NCBI GenBank assembly: GCA_035353335.1
Contig: DAOPZJ010000012.1
Location: 1-51,395, forward strand
Direction of reading: 5' to 3'
Origin: Oscillospiraceae bacterium
GTDB taxonomy: Bacteria; Bacillota; Clostridia; Oscillospirales; JAKOTC01
Length of the DNA: 51,395 nucleotides
In this document: positions 39,273 through 48,871 of the stretch, one piece after another
How the letters are laid out: each line of letters begins with the position of its first letter
Position numbering within the stretch: the stretch's first letter is position 1
Position numbers and translations under genes: made by a program
Notes under the pieces: generated by a model
Database searches by the model: none
The model's input: the letters and a program-made list of their open reading frames with translations, nothing else
What the model was told of the DNA's origin: nothing

Positions 39273-42200
39273 CTATTTAAAATAGTCCACTCCTGCGCGG
39301 AACAAATCAATCGACGAGCCGCCGACATTGCGCAGCAGGTTTTTGCCGCAGCGCTCGTCATGACCCATTTTCCCGAAAACTCTGCCGTCGGGCGAGGTGA
39401 TGCCTTCGACCGCAGCCATCGAGCCATTGGGATTGTGGGGCATTTGCATGGTCGGATTGCCGTTTTCGTCGACATAGACCGTGGCGATCTGCCCGTTTTG
39501 CGCCAATTGCTCAATCAGCGCGGGATCAGCGACAAACCGGCCCTCTCCGTGCGAGACCGGAATCGTGTAGACCTCGCCCGGATTTGCGTATTTCATCCAC
39601 GGCGACTTGGCCGAGATGACTTTTAAGCGCACCGGAATCGACTGGTGCCGGCCGATGGCGTTAAAGGTCAAAGTCGGGCTGTCAGCGGTCATCGCGCGGA
39701 TATCGCCAAACGGCACGAGTCCGAGTTTAATCAGCGCCTGAAATCCGTTGCAGATACCGAGCGCGAGTCCGTCCCGTTTGTAAAGCAGGCCGTTGATTGC
39801 CGAGGAAATATCGGGGTTATTAAAAAAAGCGGTGATAAATTTTCCGCTGCCGTCGGGTTCGTCACCGCCCGAGAAGCCGCCGGGGATCATCAGAATCTGC
39901 GACTGTTCAAGTTGCCTGACCATGTTTTCCACACTCTCAGCGACATCGGAAGCGCTGCGGTTTTTGACCACAAAGATATCGGCTTTCGCACCGGCCTCTT
40001 CAAACCGGCGGGCGACATCGTATTCGCAGTTGGTGCCGGGGAAGACAGAAATGAGTACATTCGGGCGGGCGGTTTTGATTGAAGGCGCAATGTTGGAACG
40101 CTCGGCATAAAGGGTATATTTTCGAATCTCGGTCGGTGCGCTGACTTTGGTGCGGTAAACCGCTTCGAGCGGTTTTTCCCAGGCAGAGCGCAATTTACCG
40201 ATTTCAATATTTCCATCCGGAGTTTGGATAACTCCGTTGGTGGTCGTGGTGCCGATCAGCAACTCGTTGAGCTCGCTTTCGGCCTCGACCAAAAAGCCGC
40301 CGGGCAGAGGGTCAAAGAAGAATTTTTGCTCGGGTACGCAGGCGAGTTTGACACCGATGTCGTTTCCGAAACACATCTTGCAAAGCGCTTCCGCAGCGGA
40401 GCAGTCGGTCAGTGAATAAGCGGAGAGAATCTTTTTCTCCCCGATCAGTTTTTCGACTTTGGTAAAGGTCGCGGGTATGGATTCGGTCAGGTCGCTTCCT
40501 GTTTTCGGAGCGATCAAATAGACCGGATGATTTGAATCTTTGAATTCACAGCTGATTACCCGGTCGGCGGTCGTCTCCGATACCGCGAACGAGATCAATG
40601 TCGGGGGAACGTCGATATTCTCAAAGCTGCCGGACATCGAATCCTTGCCGCCGATGGCGGCGAACCCGAGCGAGACCTGCGCCTTCAAAGCGCCGAGCAG
40701 CGCGCAGAAAGGCAATGCCCAACGCTCCGGATCTTTGCGCGGCGACGGGAAAAATTCCTGTAAAGAGAGCCAGCAGTTCTCGGCATCCGTATTTAGCGGC
40801 GCACCTGCCGCGACGAGTTTTCCGACCGAAGACACTACCGAAGAAAACGCACCGAAAAACGGGTTTTGATCGCAGATATCGGCGTTAAAGCCGTAAGCCA
40901 TTATCGAGCAGTCGTCGGTCTGTCCACCGAGCACCGGAAGCAGCGCGACCATCGCCTGTTGGGGTGTGGTGCGGGTCTTGCCGCCGAACGGCATAAAGAC
41001 CGAACCTGCGCCGATGGAGCCGTCAAAGCGTTCGCAGAGGCCCTTTTGGGATGCGGCGTTCAAGCCGGAGACAGCGGCGTTGAACTGGTCGGGCAGTCCC
41101 CCTTTTTTGGAGGCAAATTCGGGTTTTTGCAGTTTTTTCACAAGGATAGAGGCGTGTTTGGACGCGCCGTTGGAGTTGAGGAAATCCCTCGAGAGCGAGG
41201 CCACGGCCTGTCCTTTTGAAATCATCGTCATGCGCTCGTCGTCCGTGACAACCGCAACAAGGGTTGCGTCGAGGTTTTCAGCGGCTGCGTATTCGATGAA
41301 CTTGTCCATATCGTTTTTGGCGACCACGACCGCCATACGCTCCTGCGATTCCGAGATCGCTAGCTCGGTGGCGTCGAGGCCCTCATATTTTTTCGGGACC
41401 GCGTCGAGGTCGATTTTCAGCCCGTCGGCAAGTTCGCCGATGGCGACCGAGACGCCACCCGCGCCGAAGTCGTTGCACCGTTTGATCATCGCGGTAACTT
41501 TGGGATCGCGGAATAACCGCTGCAATTTGCGTTCCTCAGGCGGGTTGCCTTTTTGCACCTCCGCACCGCAGGTCTGCAGCGATTCGGTGTTATGCGCTTT
41601 CGATGAACCGGTCGCACCGCCGCAGCCGTCGCGTCCGGTCTTGCCGCCGAGCAGAATAACCACATCACCGGGCATCGGGGTCTCGCGGCGCACGTTTTTG
41701 GCGGGTGCAGCGGCGATAATCGCGCCGGTCTCAAGCCGTTTCGCCGCATAACCGGGGTGATAAATTTCGGAGACAATGCCGGTCGCAAGTCCGATCTGAT
41801 TGCCGTAGGAGCTGAATCCGGCAGCGGCCTCAAGGCAGAGTTTACGCTGAGGCAACTTATTCGGCAGGGTCTTTTCAAACGGGGTATTCGGGTCAGCCGC
41901 GCCGGTCACGCGCATGGCTTGATGGCAGTAGGCGCGCCCCGAAAGCGGATCGCGGATGGCGCCGCCGAGGCAGGTCGCCGCGCCGCCGAACGGCTCGATT
42001 TCGGTCGGGTGGTTGTGGGTCTCGTTTTTAAACATCAACAGCCAAGCTTCGGGCTTGCCGTCGATTTTAGGTGTGATTTTCACGCAGCAGGCGTTGATCT
42101 CTTCGGAAGCATCCATGCGTATGAGCTTGCCGATCTTTTTCAGGTATTTCGCACCGATTGTGGCAATGTCCATCAAGGTGATCGGGCGGGTCTTGGCTTT

Positions 42201-42983
42201 TTCGCCGTAGACAACTTCGCGCATTTTTAAATATTGCTCGTATGTGGCTTTGACTTCTTCATCCTCGATTTTAATGTCGTTCAACACGGTTAAAAATGTG
42301 GTATGGCGGCAGTGGTCAGACCAATAGGTGTCGATCATCCGAATTTCGGTGATGGTCGGGTCGCGCTTTTCCTCGGTCGAAAAATAGGTTTGGCAGAACG
42401 TGATATCATCGTAATCCATTGCAAGCCCGAGCTTTTTGCGCAGTTCTTCCAGTTCCGATTTGTTTAGCTTGCAAAAACCTTCCAATGTCTCGGGCAGGGC
42501 GGGGGTTTCAAATTTTTCGTCGAGTGTTACAAATGGGTCGAGTGAGACCGCGCAGCTGTCCACCGGATTGATCAGATATTTTTTAATGGCCATCTTGTCT
42601 TCGTCGGAGAGAACACCCGAAAAAATATAAATTTTCGCGCATTTCACCTTGGGGCGTACGCCTTTGGTGATCAGCTGCACGCACTGCTCGCAGGAGTCGG
42701 CGCGCTGATCGAACTGCCCGGGCAGATAAGCGACCGCAAGCGCAAACTCGGTTTTCTCGAATGTGAGCGTCTCAAAAATCTCGTCAACCGCCGGCTCACC
42801 GAACACTTTGGTGCGCACGGTTTCGAGGAAGTTTTCTTCGATTCCTTCGATGTCGTAACGGTTGACGATGCGAACCGATTCGACGGTACGGATTCCGAGT
42901 TCGTTGGCGAAGTCGCCGCGCAGCCGTTCGCAGTCGGCGCGAAAGCCGGCTTTCTTTTCGGTGTAGCTTCTGAAGACAGGCAT
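39273..42983 (-). CDS. purL: Phosphoribosylformylglycinamidine synthase, fused synthetase and glutaminase
   Basis: A 1236-residue enzyme of step four of purine synthesis, converting FGAR to FGAM with ATP and glutamine. The large synthetase part includes the S-D-H-C-R-H-T-T-F motif near residue 235 and N-E-T-H-N-H-P-T-E-I near 325. The C-terminal class I glutaminase begins near residue 975 (V-F-P-G-T-N-C-E-Y-D), with the nucleophile Cys in L-G-I-C-N-G-F-Q near 1077 and S-H-G-E-G-R-F near 1142. It is the fused clade found in many Clostridia, where PurQ is not a separate gene. AAGGAG precedes the ATG. It is the last gene of the minus-strand operon. Confidence 0.97.
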   Translation of the reverse strand: MPVFRSYTEKKAGFRADCERLRGDFANELGIRTVESVRIVNRYDIEGIEENFLETVRTKVFGEPAVDEIFETLTFEKTEFALAVAYLPGQFDQRADSCEQCVQLITKGVRPKVKCAKIYIFSGVLSDEDKMAIKKYLINPVDSCAVSLDPFVTLDEKFETPALPETLEGFCKLNKSELEELRKKLGLAMDYDDITFCQTYFSTEEKRDPTITEIRMIDTYWSDHCRHTTFLTVLNDIKIEDEEVKATYEQYLKMREVVYGEKAKTRPITLMDIATIGAKYLKKIGKLIRMDASEEINACCVKITPKIDGKPEAWLLMFKNETHNHPTEIEPFGGAATCLGGAIRDPLSGRAYCHQAMRVTGAADPNTPFEKTLPNKLPQRKLCLEAAAGFSSYGNQIGLATGIVSEIYHPGYAAKRLETGAIIAAAPAKNVRRETPMPGDVVILLGGKTGRDGCGGATGSSKAHNTESLQTCGAEVQKGNPPEERKLQRLFRDPKVTAMIKRCNDFGAGGVSVAIGELADGLKIDLDAVPKKYEGLDATELAISESQERMAVVVAKNDMDKFIEYAAAENLDATLVAVVTDDERMTMISKGQAVASLSRDFLNSNGASKHASILVKKLQKPEFASKKGGLPDQFNAAVSGLNAASQKGLCERFDGSIGAGSVFMPFGGKTRTTPQQAMVALLPVLGGQTDDCSIMAYGFNADICDQNPFFGAFSSVVSSVGKLVAAGAPLNTDAENCWLSLQEFFPSPRKDPERWALPFCALLGALKAQVSLGFAAIGGKDSMSGSFENIDVPPTLISFAVSETTADRVISCEFKDSNHPVYLIAPKTGSDLTESIPATFTKVEKLIGEKKILSAYSLTDCSAAEALCKMCFGNDIGVKLACVPEQKFFFDPLPGGFLVEAESELNELLIGTTTTNGVIQTPDGNIEIGKLRSAWEKPLEAVYRTKVSAPTEIRKYTLYAERSNIAPSIKTARPNVLISVFPGTNCEYDVARRFEEAGAKADIFVVKNRSASDVAESVENMVRQLEQSQILMIPGGFSGGDEPDGSGKFITAFFNNPDISSAINGLLYKRDGLALGICNGFQALIKLGLVPFGDIRAMTADSPTLTFNAIGRHQSIPVRLKVISAKSPWMKYANPGEVYTIPVSHGEGRFVADPALIEQLAQNGQIATVYVDENGNPTMQMPHNPNGSMAAVEGITSPDGRVFGKMGHDERCGKNLLRNVGGSSIDLFRAGVDYFK

Positions 42984-42996
42984 AATAGTACTCCTT

Positions 42997-44280
42997 TTAT
43001 GAAATTACGGTTCCGAAACAGGTTTCGCCCTCACTCGAAATGACAAGCACGGAAAGAATCTGTTTTCGGAGGTCGATTGGACTCTCTACAATAATAGGGA
43101 CATAGTTTTCGGCTCTGCCTAAATATTGTCCGTTTTTCACGGTTTCGAACAGCACCGAAACGGTCTGCCCGATTTGCGAAACAGCGAAATCGGCGACCAG
43201 CTTGTCCCCGATTTCAGCCATAGATGCGGCGCGTTGCTTTTTGACGTCCGGCGGCACCTGCGTCATTTTGGCTGCTGGCGTTCCCGGCCTTGCGGAATAG
43301 GCAAAAACGTGCAGCCTTGAAAAACCGACTTTTTGCACAAAATCCACGCTCTCGGCAAATTCATTGTCCGTTTCGCCCGGAAATCCGACCATGATGTCGG
43401 TCGTAAACGACGGATTTTGAAACAGCGTTTTGAGTTTTCGGGTGAGTCGATAATATTCTTCGGTCGTATAATGACGGTTCATGCGCGAAAGCACCGTGTC
43501 GCTACCGCTTTGAAGTGACAGGTGAAATTGAGGGCAGAACTGCGGTATTTCCGCAAGCGCGTGTAAAAAGCGGTCTTGCATCAAATCCGCCTCGACCGAA
43601 CCTAGCCGAATCCGCTCAGCTCCGGCTTTGGCCGCTTCTTTCACGGCATCGGCAAGACTGCAGCACAAATCCTGCCCGTATGCAGCGAGATTGATTCCGG
43701 TCAGGACGATTTCGCGGTGCCCCGCGGCTGTAAGGTTTTTGATATGTCCGCCAATCTCGGCAAGCGGCATTGAACGAACCCGTCCGCGCGCATAAGGGAT
43801 GATGCAGTACGAACAAAAACGGTCGCAGCCGTCTTCGATTTTTAGAAACGCGCGGGTTTTATGTTCAAAGCAAACAGGGGAAAGCTGTTCAAAAGTATCG
43901 TTCGCCAAATGCGGATTGATTTGTATGATTCGCTTTTTATCTTTTAAAAAGCGCTCGACCAGTGCGGGGATATCTTTGCGGCCTTTTGATCCGACGATGA
44001 TATCCGCATCATAAGAAGCGGGATTTTCGGCGACCTGCGGCATACATCCGCACAGCACAACGACGGCGTTTGGATAGGTTCTGCGCATTTTCGAAAGTGC
44101 CTGCCGGCTCTTGTGTTCGCTCTCGACTGTCACGGCGCAGGTATTGACGAGGCAGATGTCGGGGGTCATTTTTGAACTCGGTGTTAAAACGAAATGGCCG
44201 CCATGAGAAAAAAGCTCTCCGACGGCCTGACTTTCACTTTGATTCACTTTGCAACCCAAGGTGGCGATTAAAACGTTCAT
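42997..44280 (-). CDS. mtaB: tRNA (t6A37) methylthiotransferase MtaB
   Basis: A 427-residue radical SAM enzyme that adds a methylthio group to t6A at position 37 of ANN-decoding tRNAs. The UPF0004 cysteines are Cys10 (T-L-G-C-K-V-N-Q), Cys48 (N-T-C-A-V-T) and Cys79 (C-G-C-M-P-Q). The radical SAM cysteines are 152, 156 and 159 (C-D-R-F-C-S-Y-C). A TRAM-like C-terminal domain follows. G-C-K-V-N-Q rather than G-C-Q-M-N separates it from MiaB. It overlaps the ytvI-like stop by one base, and purL starts 13 nt later. Confidence 0.95.
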   Translation of the reverse strand: MNVLIATLGCKVNQSESQAVGELFSHGGHFVLTPSSKMTPDICLVNTCAVTVESEHKSRQALSKMRRTYPNAVVVLCGCMPQVAENPASYDADIIVGSKGRKDIPALVERFLKDKKRIIQINPHLANDTFEQLSPVCFEHKTRAFLKIEDGCDRFCSYCIIPYARGRVRSMPLAEIGGHIKNLTAAGHREIVLTGINLAAYGQDLCCSLADAVKEAAKAGAERIRLGSVEADLMQDRFLHALAEIPQFCPQFHLSLQSGSDTVLSRMNRHYTTEEYYRLTRKLKTLFQNPSFTTDIMVGFPGETDNEFAESVDFVQKVGFSRLHVFAYSARPGTPAAKMTQVPPDVKKQRAASMAEIGDKLVADFAVSQIGQTVSVLFETVKNGQYLGRAENYVPIIVESPIDLRKQILSVLVISSEGETCFGTVIS

Positions 44281-45410
44281 TATTTTATGTCACCATCCTC
44301 CGGCTTAATCGGCTGCTTTTTCGACCGTTTTCCGAACTTATCAAGCAAGGAATCAGATTTCTGCATCGGCTTCCACAGCGAGATGTAACCGTTGTCCTGC
44401 ATATTTTTGATGATGACGATCGAGATCGGGAATATGAAAATGCCGATACCGCCCATGATTTTAACGCCGACATACATTGCCATCAGCGTGACGATCGGGT
44501 GGACTTCGATGGATTGACCGACGATTTTCGGCTCAATGATCTGCCGGACGACCTGAATGACGACATAGAGAATCAACAAGCCCAAAGCAAAGAGATAATT
44601 TCCATTGATCACCGAGATGATTGCCCACGGCCAAAGCACAAAACCGGTACCGAAGACGGGCAGAATGTCGATAAACGCGGTGATTGCGGCAATCGCAATG
44701 GCATACGGTTCGCCGAGAATCATCAAGCCGACGGTTAATTCGGTGAAGGTGATCAGGATGATCAGCAGATAAGCCCTGAAAAGCTTACCGAGAGAGGTTT
44801 TCATCGAATTGTTAAATCCGGGAATCATCTGTCGGATTTTTTCAGGCAGCTGCAGTTTGATAAAATCGGTAACCCTGTTATAATCCCCGCTGAAGATAAA
44901 CGAGGCGATGATTGTGATGACCAAACCCAAAAAGAAGCCGGGGGCGGCACTGACCGCATTTGTGACAAACCGAGTCAGCGTGGAGCCGAAACCGGAGACA
45001 AAATTGACGACCATGGAATTGGCCGATGACTGGAACTTTTCTGGGATTTTTGCAATCAGGTTCGAGAGCGTCAGCGTAATCTGACTGACCAGATTGCCAT
45101 CGATCACCCGGTCGTTGATGAATTTTGCGATTTGTTTGTAAATTTCATAACCAATCAAAGTCAGCAGCGCCGCGAAGACCACCAAAACCAAAAGTGTCAC
45201 AATCGCAGAGCCGATTTTAAGCGGGATTTTAATTTTACGGAGCAATTTTCTTGCGAAGAAGTTTGCGATTGATGCAAGGCAAAAGCCGATTAAAAAAGGT
45301 AAAAACCAAGGGAAGACATATTTAAAGATAACAAAAAGCAGTCCGATCACAACTGCCCAGAAAAAACAGGTAAGAATAAAACTCTTTTTGCGTTCGTCGG
45401 TGAGATTCAC
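44280..45410 (-). CDS. ytvI: YtvI-type AI-2E family membrane protein
   Basis: A membrane protein of about 376 residues of the AI-2E transporter superfamily, with about seven or eight hydrophobic segments. The P-W-F-L-P-F-L-I-G-F start, the long amphipathic middle with N-L-I-A-K-I-P-E, and the conserved late block I-E-P-K-I-V-G-Q-S-I-E-V-H-P-I-V-T-L-M are typical. The closest named relative is the sporulation integral membrane protein YtvI. The start is GTG at 45410, 7 nt after AAGGAGG; a longer frame that runs into the preceding gene is an artefact. The substrate is not known. Confidence 0.88.
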   Translation of the reverse strand: MNLTDERKKSFILTCFFWAVVIGLLFVIFKYVFPWFLPFLIGFCLASIANFFARKLLRKIKIPLKIGSAIVTLLVLVVFAALLTLIGYEIYKQIAKFINDRVIDGNLVSQITLTLSNLIAKIPEKFQSSANSMVVNFVSGFGSTLTRFVTNAVSAAPGFFLGLVITIIASFIFSGDYNRVTDFIKLQLPEKIRQMIPGFNNSMKTSLGKLFRAYLLIILITFTELTVGLMILGEPYAIAIAAITAFIDILPVFGTGFVLWPWAIISVINGNYLFALGLLILYVVIQVVRQIIEPKIVGQSIEVHPIVTLMAMYVGVKIMGGIGIFIFPISIVIIKNMQDNGYISLWKPMQKSDSLLDKFGKRSKKQPIKPEDGDIK

Positions 45411-45435
45411 CGAAATGCCTCCTTCCGGTTTTAAA

Positions 45436-46686
45436 TCAGCAGTCGCAGATCTCGTCAAGGCAGTATTTTCCGAGTACCGGCGGCTCACGGTCAATCCATT
45501 TGCCGTTGGTAAAATCGGGGATCGGAACTTGCTGGCCGCCCATTGCGATCGAGTCCTCCGACAGGCAGGTGATGGCCATCCAGGCTGCCATATCGTAGAC
45601 GTCAATCGGGGTTTTGGTGCCGTTTTGGAGGGACTCGATAAAAGCGCGCAGGACCAGATAATCCATTCCGCCGTGTCCGCCTTCGACACCGTGTTCGCGG
45701 AACCATTTCCAAAGCGGATGACGGTAGTGGTCGTAGTAATCTTCGATGCTCTCCCATTTGTGATCCCACCCGTCGCGTGGGCTGATGCCGTCAAAGAAAA
45801 CGCCGTTTTTATCCTCCATCCAGATGCCTTTTGTCCCCTGCAGAAGGTTTCCGCGTGAATATGGACGAGGCAGAGAGGTATCGTGGGTCAATACGATGGT
45901 TTCGCCGTGAGCACACTTGATGACGGTGGTCACGACATCGCCCAACGCAAAAGTATATTCGGCATTTTCAAAATCATTTCCGCGATTTTTCTTGATCCAT
46001 TCGTTGACGCCGCGGGATTTTGAGGCAAACGAGGCCAAAGAGAGCATCCGGTTGCCCCGGTTGATCGAGAACCATTTGGAAATCGGCCCGAGTTCGTGGG
46101 TCGGATAGACCTCACCGTTGCGGTGTTTATAATTGTTCAGGCGGTAATGGCGCAATTCGTTTCCGAGCGCGACTTGTTCGCGCAGATCGTGACGATATCC
46201 CCCTTCGGCATGGATGAGCTCGCCGAACATGCCTTTTTTGATCATATTCAGAACCGTCATCTCGGTTTCGCCGTAGCAGCAATTTTCGAGCAGCATGACC
46301 GGCACACCGGTCTGTTCATGGGTTTTTACAAGATCCCAGCACTGTTCGATCGAATAGGCTCCGCCGACTTCGGTTGCGACGGCTTTTCCGGCCTTCATCG
46401 CATCGAGGCAGACCGGGAAATGCGACTCCCAGTTAGATGGGGTGATTATCGCGTCCACTTCCGGCAGTGTGAGTACTTCACGGTAATCGAGAAAACCTTT
46501 GGGTGTATTTCCGCGTTTTGTGATAACATCGTTTTTAGCTTGTTCGACACGGTCGGCATATCGATCGGAAAGAGCAATGATATTGACATCGGGCATGGTC
46601 TCGAGCATCAGATTCATCAAGCCGATACCTCTTTGACCCAAGCCCGAGAAAGCCACGTTAATATTCTTTTTGGCCGCTTGAGACAT
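45436..46686 (-). CDS. Gfo/Idh/MocA-family oxidoreductase
   Basis: A 416-residue NAD(P)-dependent dehydrogenase. The Rossmann motif is F-S-G-L-G-Q-R-G-I-G near residue 15, and A-L-S-D-R-Y follows. The usual catalytic E-K-P motif is E-V-G-G-A-Y-S, as in several sugar-acting subfamilies. Conserved D-Y and H residues appear in the C-terminal domain (G-G-M-D-Y-L-V-L). It has no signal peptide. GAGGTG precedes the ATG. The promoter has a leader palindrome, so this first gene is regulated separately from housekeeping genes although the operon continues into ytvI, mtaB and purL. The substrate is probably a sugar or sugar acid. Confidence 0.87.
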   Translation of the reverse strand: MSQAAKKNINVAFSGLGQRGIGLMNLMLETMPDVNIIALSDRYADRVEQAKNDVITKRGNTPKGFLDYREVLTLPEVDAIITPSNWESHFPVCLDAMKAGKAVATEVGGAYSIEQCWDLVKTHEQTGVPVMLLENCCYGETEMTVLNMIKKGMFGELIHAEGGYRHDLREQVALGNELRHYRLNNYKHRNGEVYPTHELGPISKWFSINRGNRMLSLASFASKSRGVNEWIKKNRGNDFENAEYTFALGDVVTTVIKCAHGETIVLTHDTSLPRPYSRGNLLQGTKGIWMEDKNGVFFDGISPRDGWDHKWESIEDYYDHYRHPLWKWFREHGVEGGHGGMDYLVLRAFIESLQNGTKTPIDVYDMAAWMAITCLSEDSIAMGGQQVPIPDFTNGKWIDREPPVLGKYCLDEICDC

Positions 46687-46706
46687 AAATAAACACCTCA
46701 AAAATG

Positions 46707-46725
46707 ATTTCGGTGCAACCGAAAT
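46707..46725. promoter_or_regulatory. Palindromic operator ahead of the oxidoreductase
   Basis: ATTTCGGT (46707-46714), GCA, ACCGAAAT (46718-46725) is a perfect 8-bp inverted repeat of 19 nt in total. It lies just downstream of the predicted transcription start, where a repressor would block elongation. Confidence 0.65.
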
Positions 46726-46738
46726 TACACCTGCTTTT

Positions 46739-46767
46739 ATCTTACCAAAATCGACCGATATTGTCAA
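46739..46767 (-). promoter_or_regulatory. Sigma-A promoter of the oxidoreductase-ytvI-mtaB-purL operon
   Basis: On the minus strand there is TTGACA (46762-46767), a 17-nt spacer and TAAGAT (46739-46744), about 53 nt upstream of the start codon. Confidence 0.82.
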
Positions 46768-46897
46768 TAAAAACGAACACCATTTCAGGCGTAAAAATTA
46801 AACTAAAATGTGAAGTGACTTCGACGAACTGTTACGTTAACAGTAATCAATGAATTCAACAATCCAAATGTCAAACGATTGCCTCAACGGAAAATCT

Positions 46898-46926
46898 TTG
46901 ACATCGCAGGCGAAAAGTGGTATTAT
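46898..46926 (+). promoter_or_regulatory. Sigma-A promoter of the spoVB-mazG run
   Basis: TTGACA (46898-46903), a 17-nt spacer and TATTAT (46921-46926). Transcription would start near 46933. This rules out start codons further upstream for the spoVB-like gene. Confidence 0.87.
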
Positions 46927-46995
46927 ATAGCGGTTTCAATATGTATAATTGGGCGTATCCTAAAAACATCGGACTATAAATTAAAAAAAGAAGGG

Positions 46996-48840
46996 GTGAC
47001 CGAGATCAACAGCAAATCAACCAAACAGAGCTTTTTAAGCGGCGCTTTTACACTTGTCATCGCTACTTTGATTGTAAAAATCATCGGTGCGATCTATAAA
47101 ATCCCGCTTTATAATATCCTGACGCCGCAGGGTACGGCTTATTTTTCAACCGCCTATAACGTTTATCTGCCGATTTATGTGCTTGCCACTGCCGGACTTC
47201 CTGCAGCGGTCGCCCGCATGGTCTCGGCGCAATATTCAACAGGCAATTACAAAAATATCAGACGGATATTAAAGATTGCGCTGGCTTTCTTCCTCTGTAC
47301 CGGATTCGTCGGAATGGTCATAATGTTCTTCTTTGAAAACATGATGTCCGGCCTTGCAGACGCACTGACATCGCTCTCAGCAAGAATCGCACAGAGTACC
47401 GGTTGGACGCCTACTACGGTGGAATTGTTCTCATCGGATGCGGTTTACGCGATTCGCACACTCTCGCCGACATTGCTTTTTGTCTGTTTAATGTCAGCGT
47501 TTCGAGGATATTACGAGGGCCTTCGTGATATGCACCCGACCGCGTATTCCCAGGTCATCGAGACCATCTGTAAACTGGGATTTGGATTATTCCTCGCGAA
47601 CGCATCGATCAAACACGGCCTTTCGGCGTTTGAAGCGGGTTTGCCTGTTTACGGAAAGGTCTGCGAGACGCTGCAGCAGGCAAAAGAGGCCTGCCTGCCT
47701 TATGCTGCCGCCGGCGGTATCGCAGGTGTTACCATCGGGGCGTTTATCGGGTTAATCTATTTGATTTTACATTATACGATAAAAGGCGATGGTGTTACCG
47801 CCCAGCAACTCGCCGAATCTCCGAACGCAGACAGTAACAAGCGGATGCTGCGAGCACTGCTTAAAATTGCAATTCCGATTGCCATCGGTGCAATTGCGCT
47901 CAACCTCTCGGGGCTGATTGACAATATCACCATCAACGCCCGGATGACCTCACTGATACAAAAGTCCCCCGAATATTTTCAAAACATGTATGCAGCCATT
48001 ATCTGTGACCCTAAAGTCGGCGCCGGCTCGCTTGATAAACTGCCCAACTATCTTTGGGGGTTATACGGTTACGGTCTCATATTTTATAATTTAATCCCGA
48101 TGATTACGCTCAATTTCGGGATCAGCGCCTTGCCCGCGGTCACGCATTATTGGACCATCGGCGATCATGACAAACTGCATGAGAATATCGAACGGGCGAT
48201 CCGGGTAACCGCGTTGATTGCCTATCCGGGTGCATTAGGGCTTGCAGTGCTGTCTAAACCGATTCTGACAATGTTTTATAAGGGCTCGATGGGGATTGCA
48301 GGGGTTGCGGTTGCGGCGCCGCTATTGCAAATATTGGCCATTACTTTAATTTTCGGCGCTCTCTGCACGCCGCTCGGTAGTATTCTCCAAGGGCTCGGAA
48401 GACCTGATCTTCAGGTAAAAATCGTATTTGGCGGCATCGGTATCAAACTTTTGACAAACTTTATTTTAATCGGAATTCCGCAATTCAATATTAACGGCGC
48501 TCCGGTCGGCACCTTTTTATGTTATGCGTTCATCTTCTTTTGCGAACTCTGGTATACCTGTATAATCGGAAAAATCAATCTCAATTTCCGAAATACGTTT
48601 TTCAAACCGTTAACTTGCGCGGCGCTTTGCGCTGCTGCGGCATTCGGAGGATATTTGCTTGTACACAATGTGCTTTCGCTTTCTGCGATGATTTCGACTG
48701 CGGCGGCGATTATCGCCGGAGTCGTCGTATATGTCATCTCGCTGTTTTTATTCCGGGCAATCAGCAAAGAAGACGTTTTATCGCTCCCAAAAGGAAAAAA
48801 TATCGCAAAGGTACTTGAAAAACATCATTTAATCGGTTAG
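46996..48840 (+). CDS. SpoVB/YabM-like polysaccharide flippase
   Basis: A membrane protein of about 610-614 residues with some 14 hydrophobic segments (MATE/MVF-type fold). It begins with K-Q-S-F-L-S-G-A-F, typical of SpoVB and YabM relatives. Such proteins move lipid-linked oligosaccharides or peptidoglycan precursors. The longer frame from 46879 is excluded because it starts before the promoter. The only canonical start after the promoter is GTG at 46996, but that codon lies inside the ribosome binding site (AAGGGGTGA); the spacing used elsewhere in this window would place initiation at ATC 47005. It heads the conserved run that continues with mazG. Confidence 0.9.
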   Translation: MTEINSKSTKQSFLSGAFTLVIATLIVKIIGAIYKIPLYNILTPQGTAYFSTAYNVYLPIYVLATAGLPAAVARMVSAQYSTGNYKNIRRILKIALAFFLCTGFVGMVIMFFFENMMSGLADALTSLSARIAQSTGWTPTTVELFSSDAVYAIRTLSPTLLFVCLMSAFRGYYEGLRDMHPTAYSQVIETICKLGFGLFLANASIKHGLSAFEAGLPVYGKVCETLQQAKEACLPYAAAGGIAGVTIGAFIGLIYLILHYTIKGDGVTAQQLAESPNADSNKRMLRALLKIAIPIAIGAIALNLSGLIDNITINARMTSLIQKSPEYFQNMYAAIICDPKVGAGSLDKLPNYLWGLYGYGLIFYNLIPMITLNFGISALPAVTHYWTIGDHDKLHENIERAIRVTALIAYPGALGLAVLSKPILTMFYKGSMGIAGVAVAAPLLQILAITLIFGALCTPLGSILQGLGRPDLQVKIVFGGIGIKLLTNFILIGIPQFNINGAPVGTFLCYAFIFFCELWYTCIIGKINLNFRNTFFKPLTCAALCAAAAFGGYLLVHNVLSLSAMISTAAAIIAGVVVYVISLFLFRAISKEDVLSLPKGKNIAKVLEKHHLIG

Positions 48841-48871
48841 AATTAAGACAATTCCGAGGCGGAGGTATAAT

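Noticed and set aside
42984..42996. Purine riboswitch ahead of purL
   Set aside because: Only 13 nt separate mtaB and purL, and no aptamer-like structure is present there or in the operon leader.
45410..45794. N-terminal extension of the ytvI-like frame into the oxidoreductase gene
   Set aside because: The extension reads as low-complexity Thr/Ser/Arg sequence of the wrong frame; a good ribosome binding site marks the GTG at 45410.
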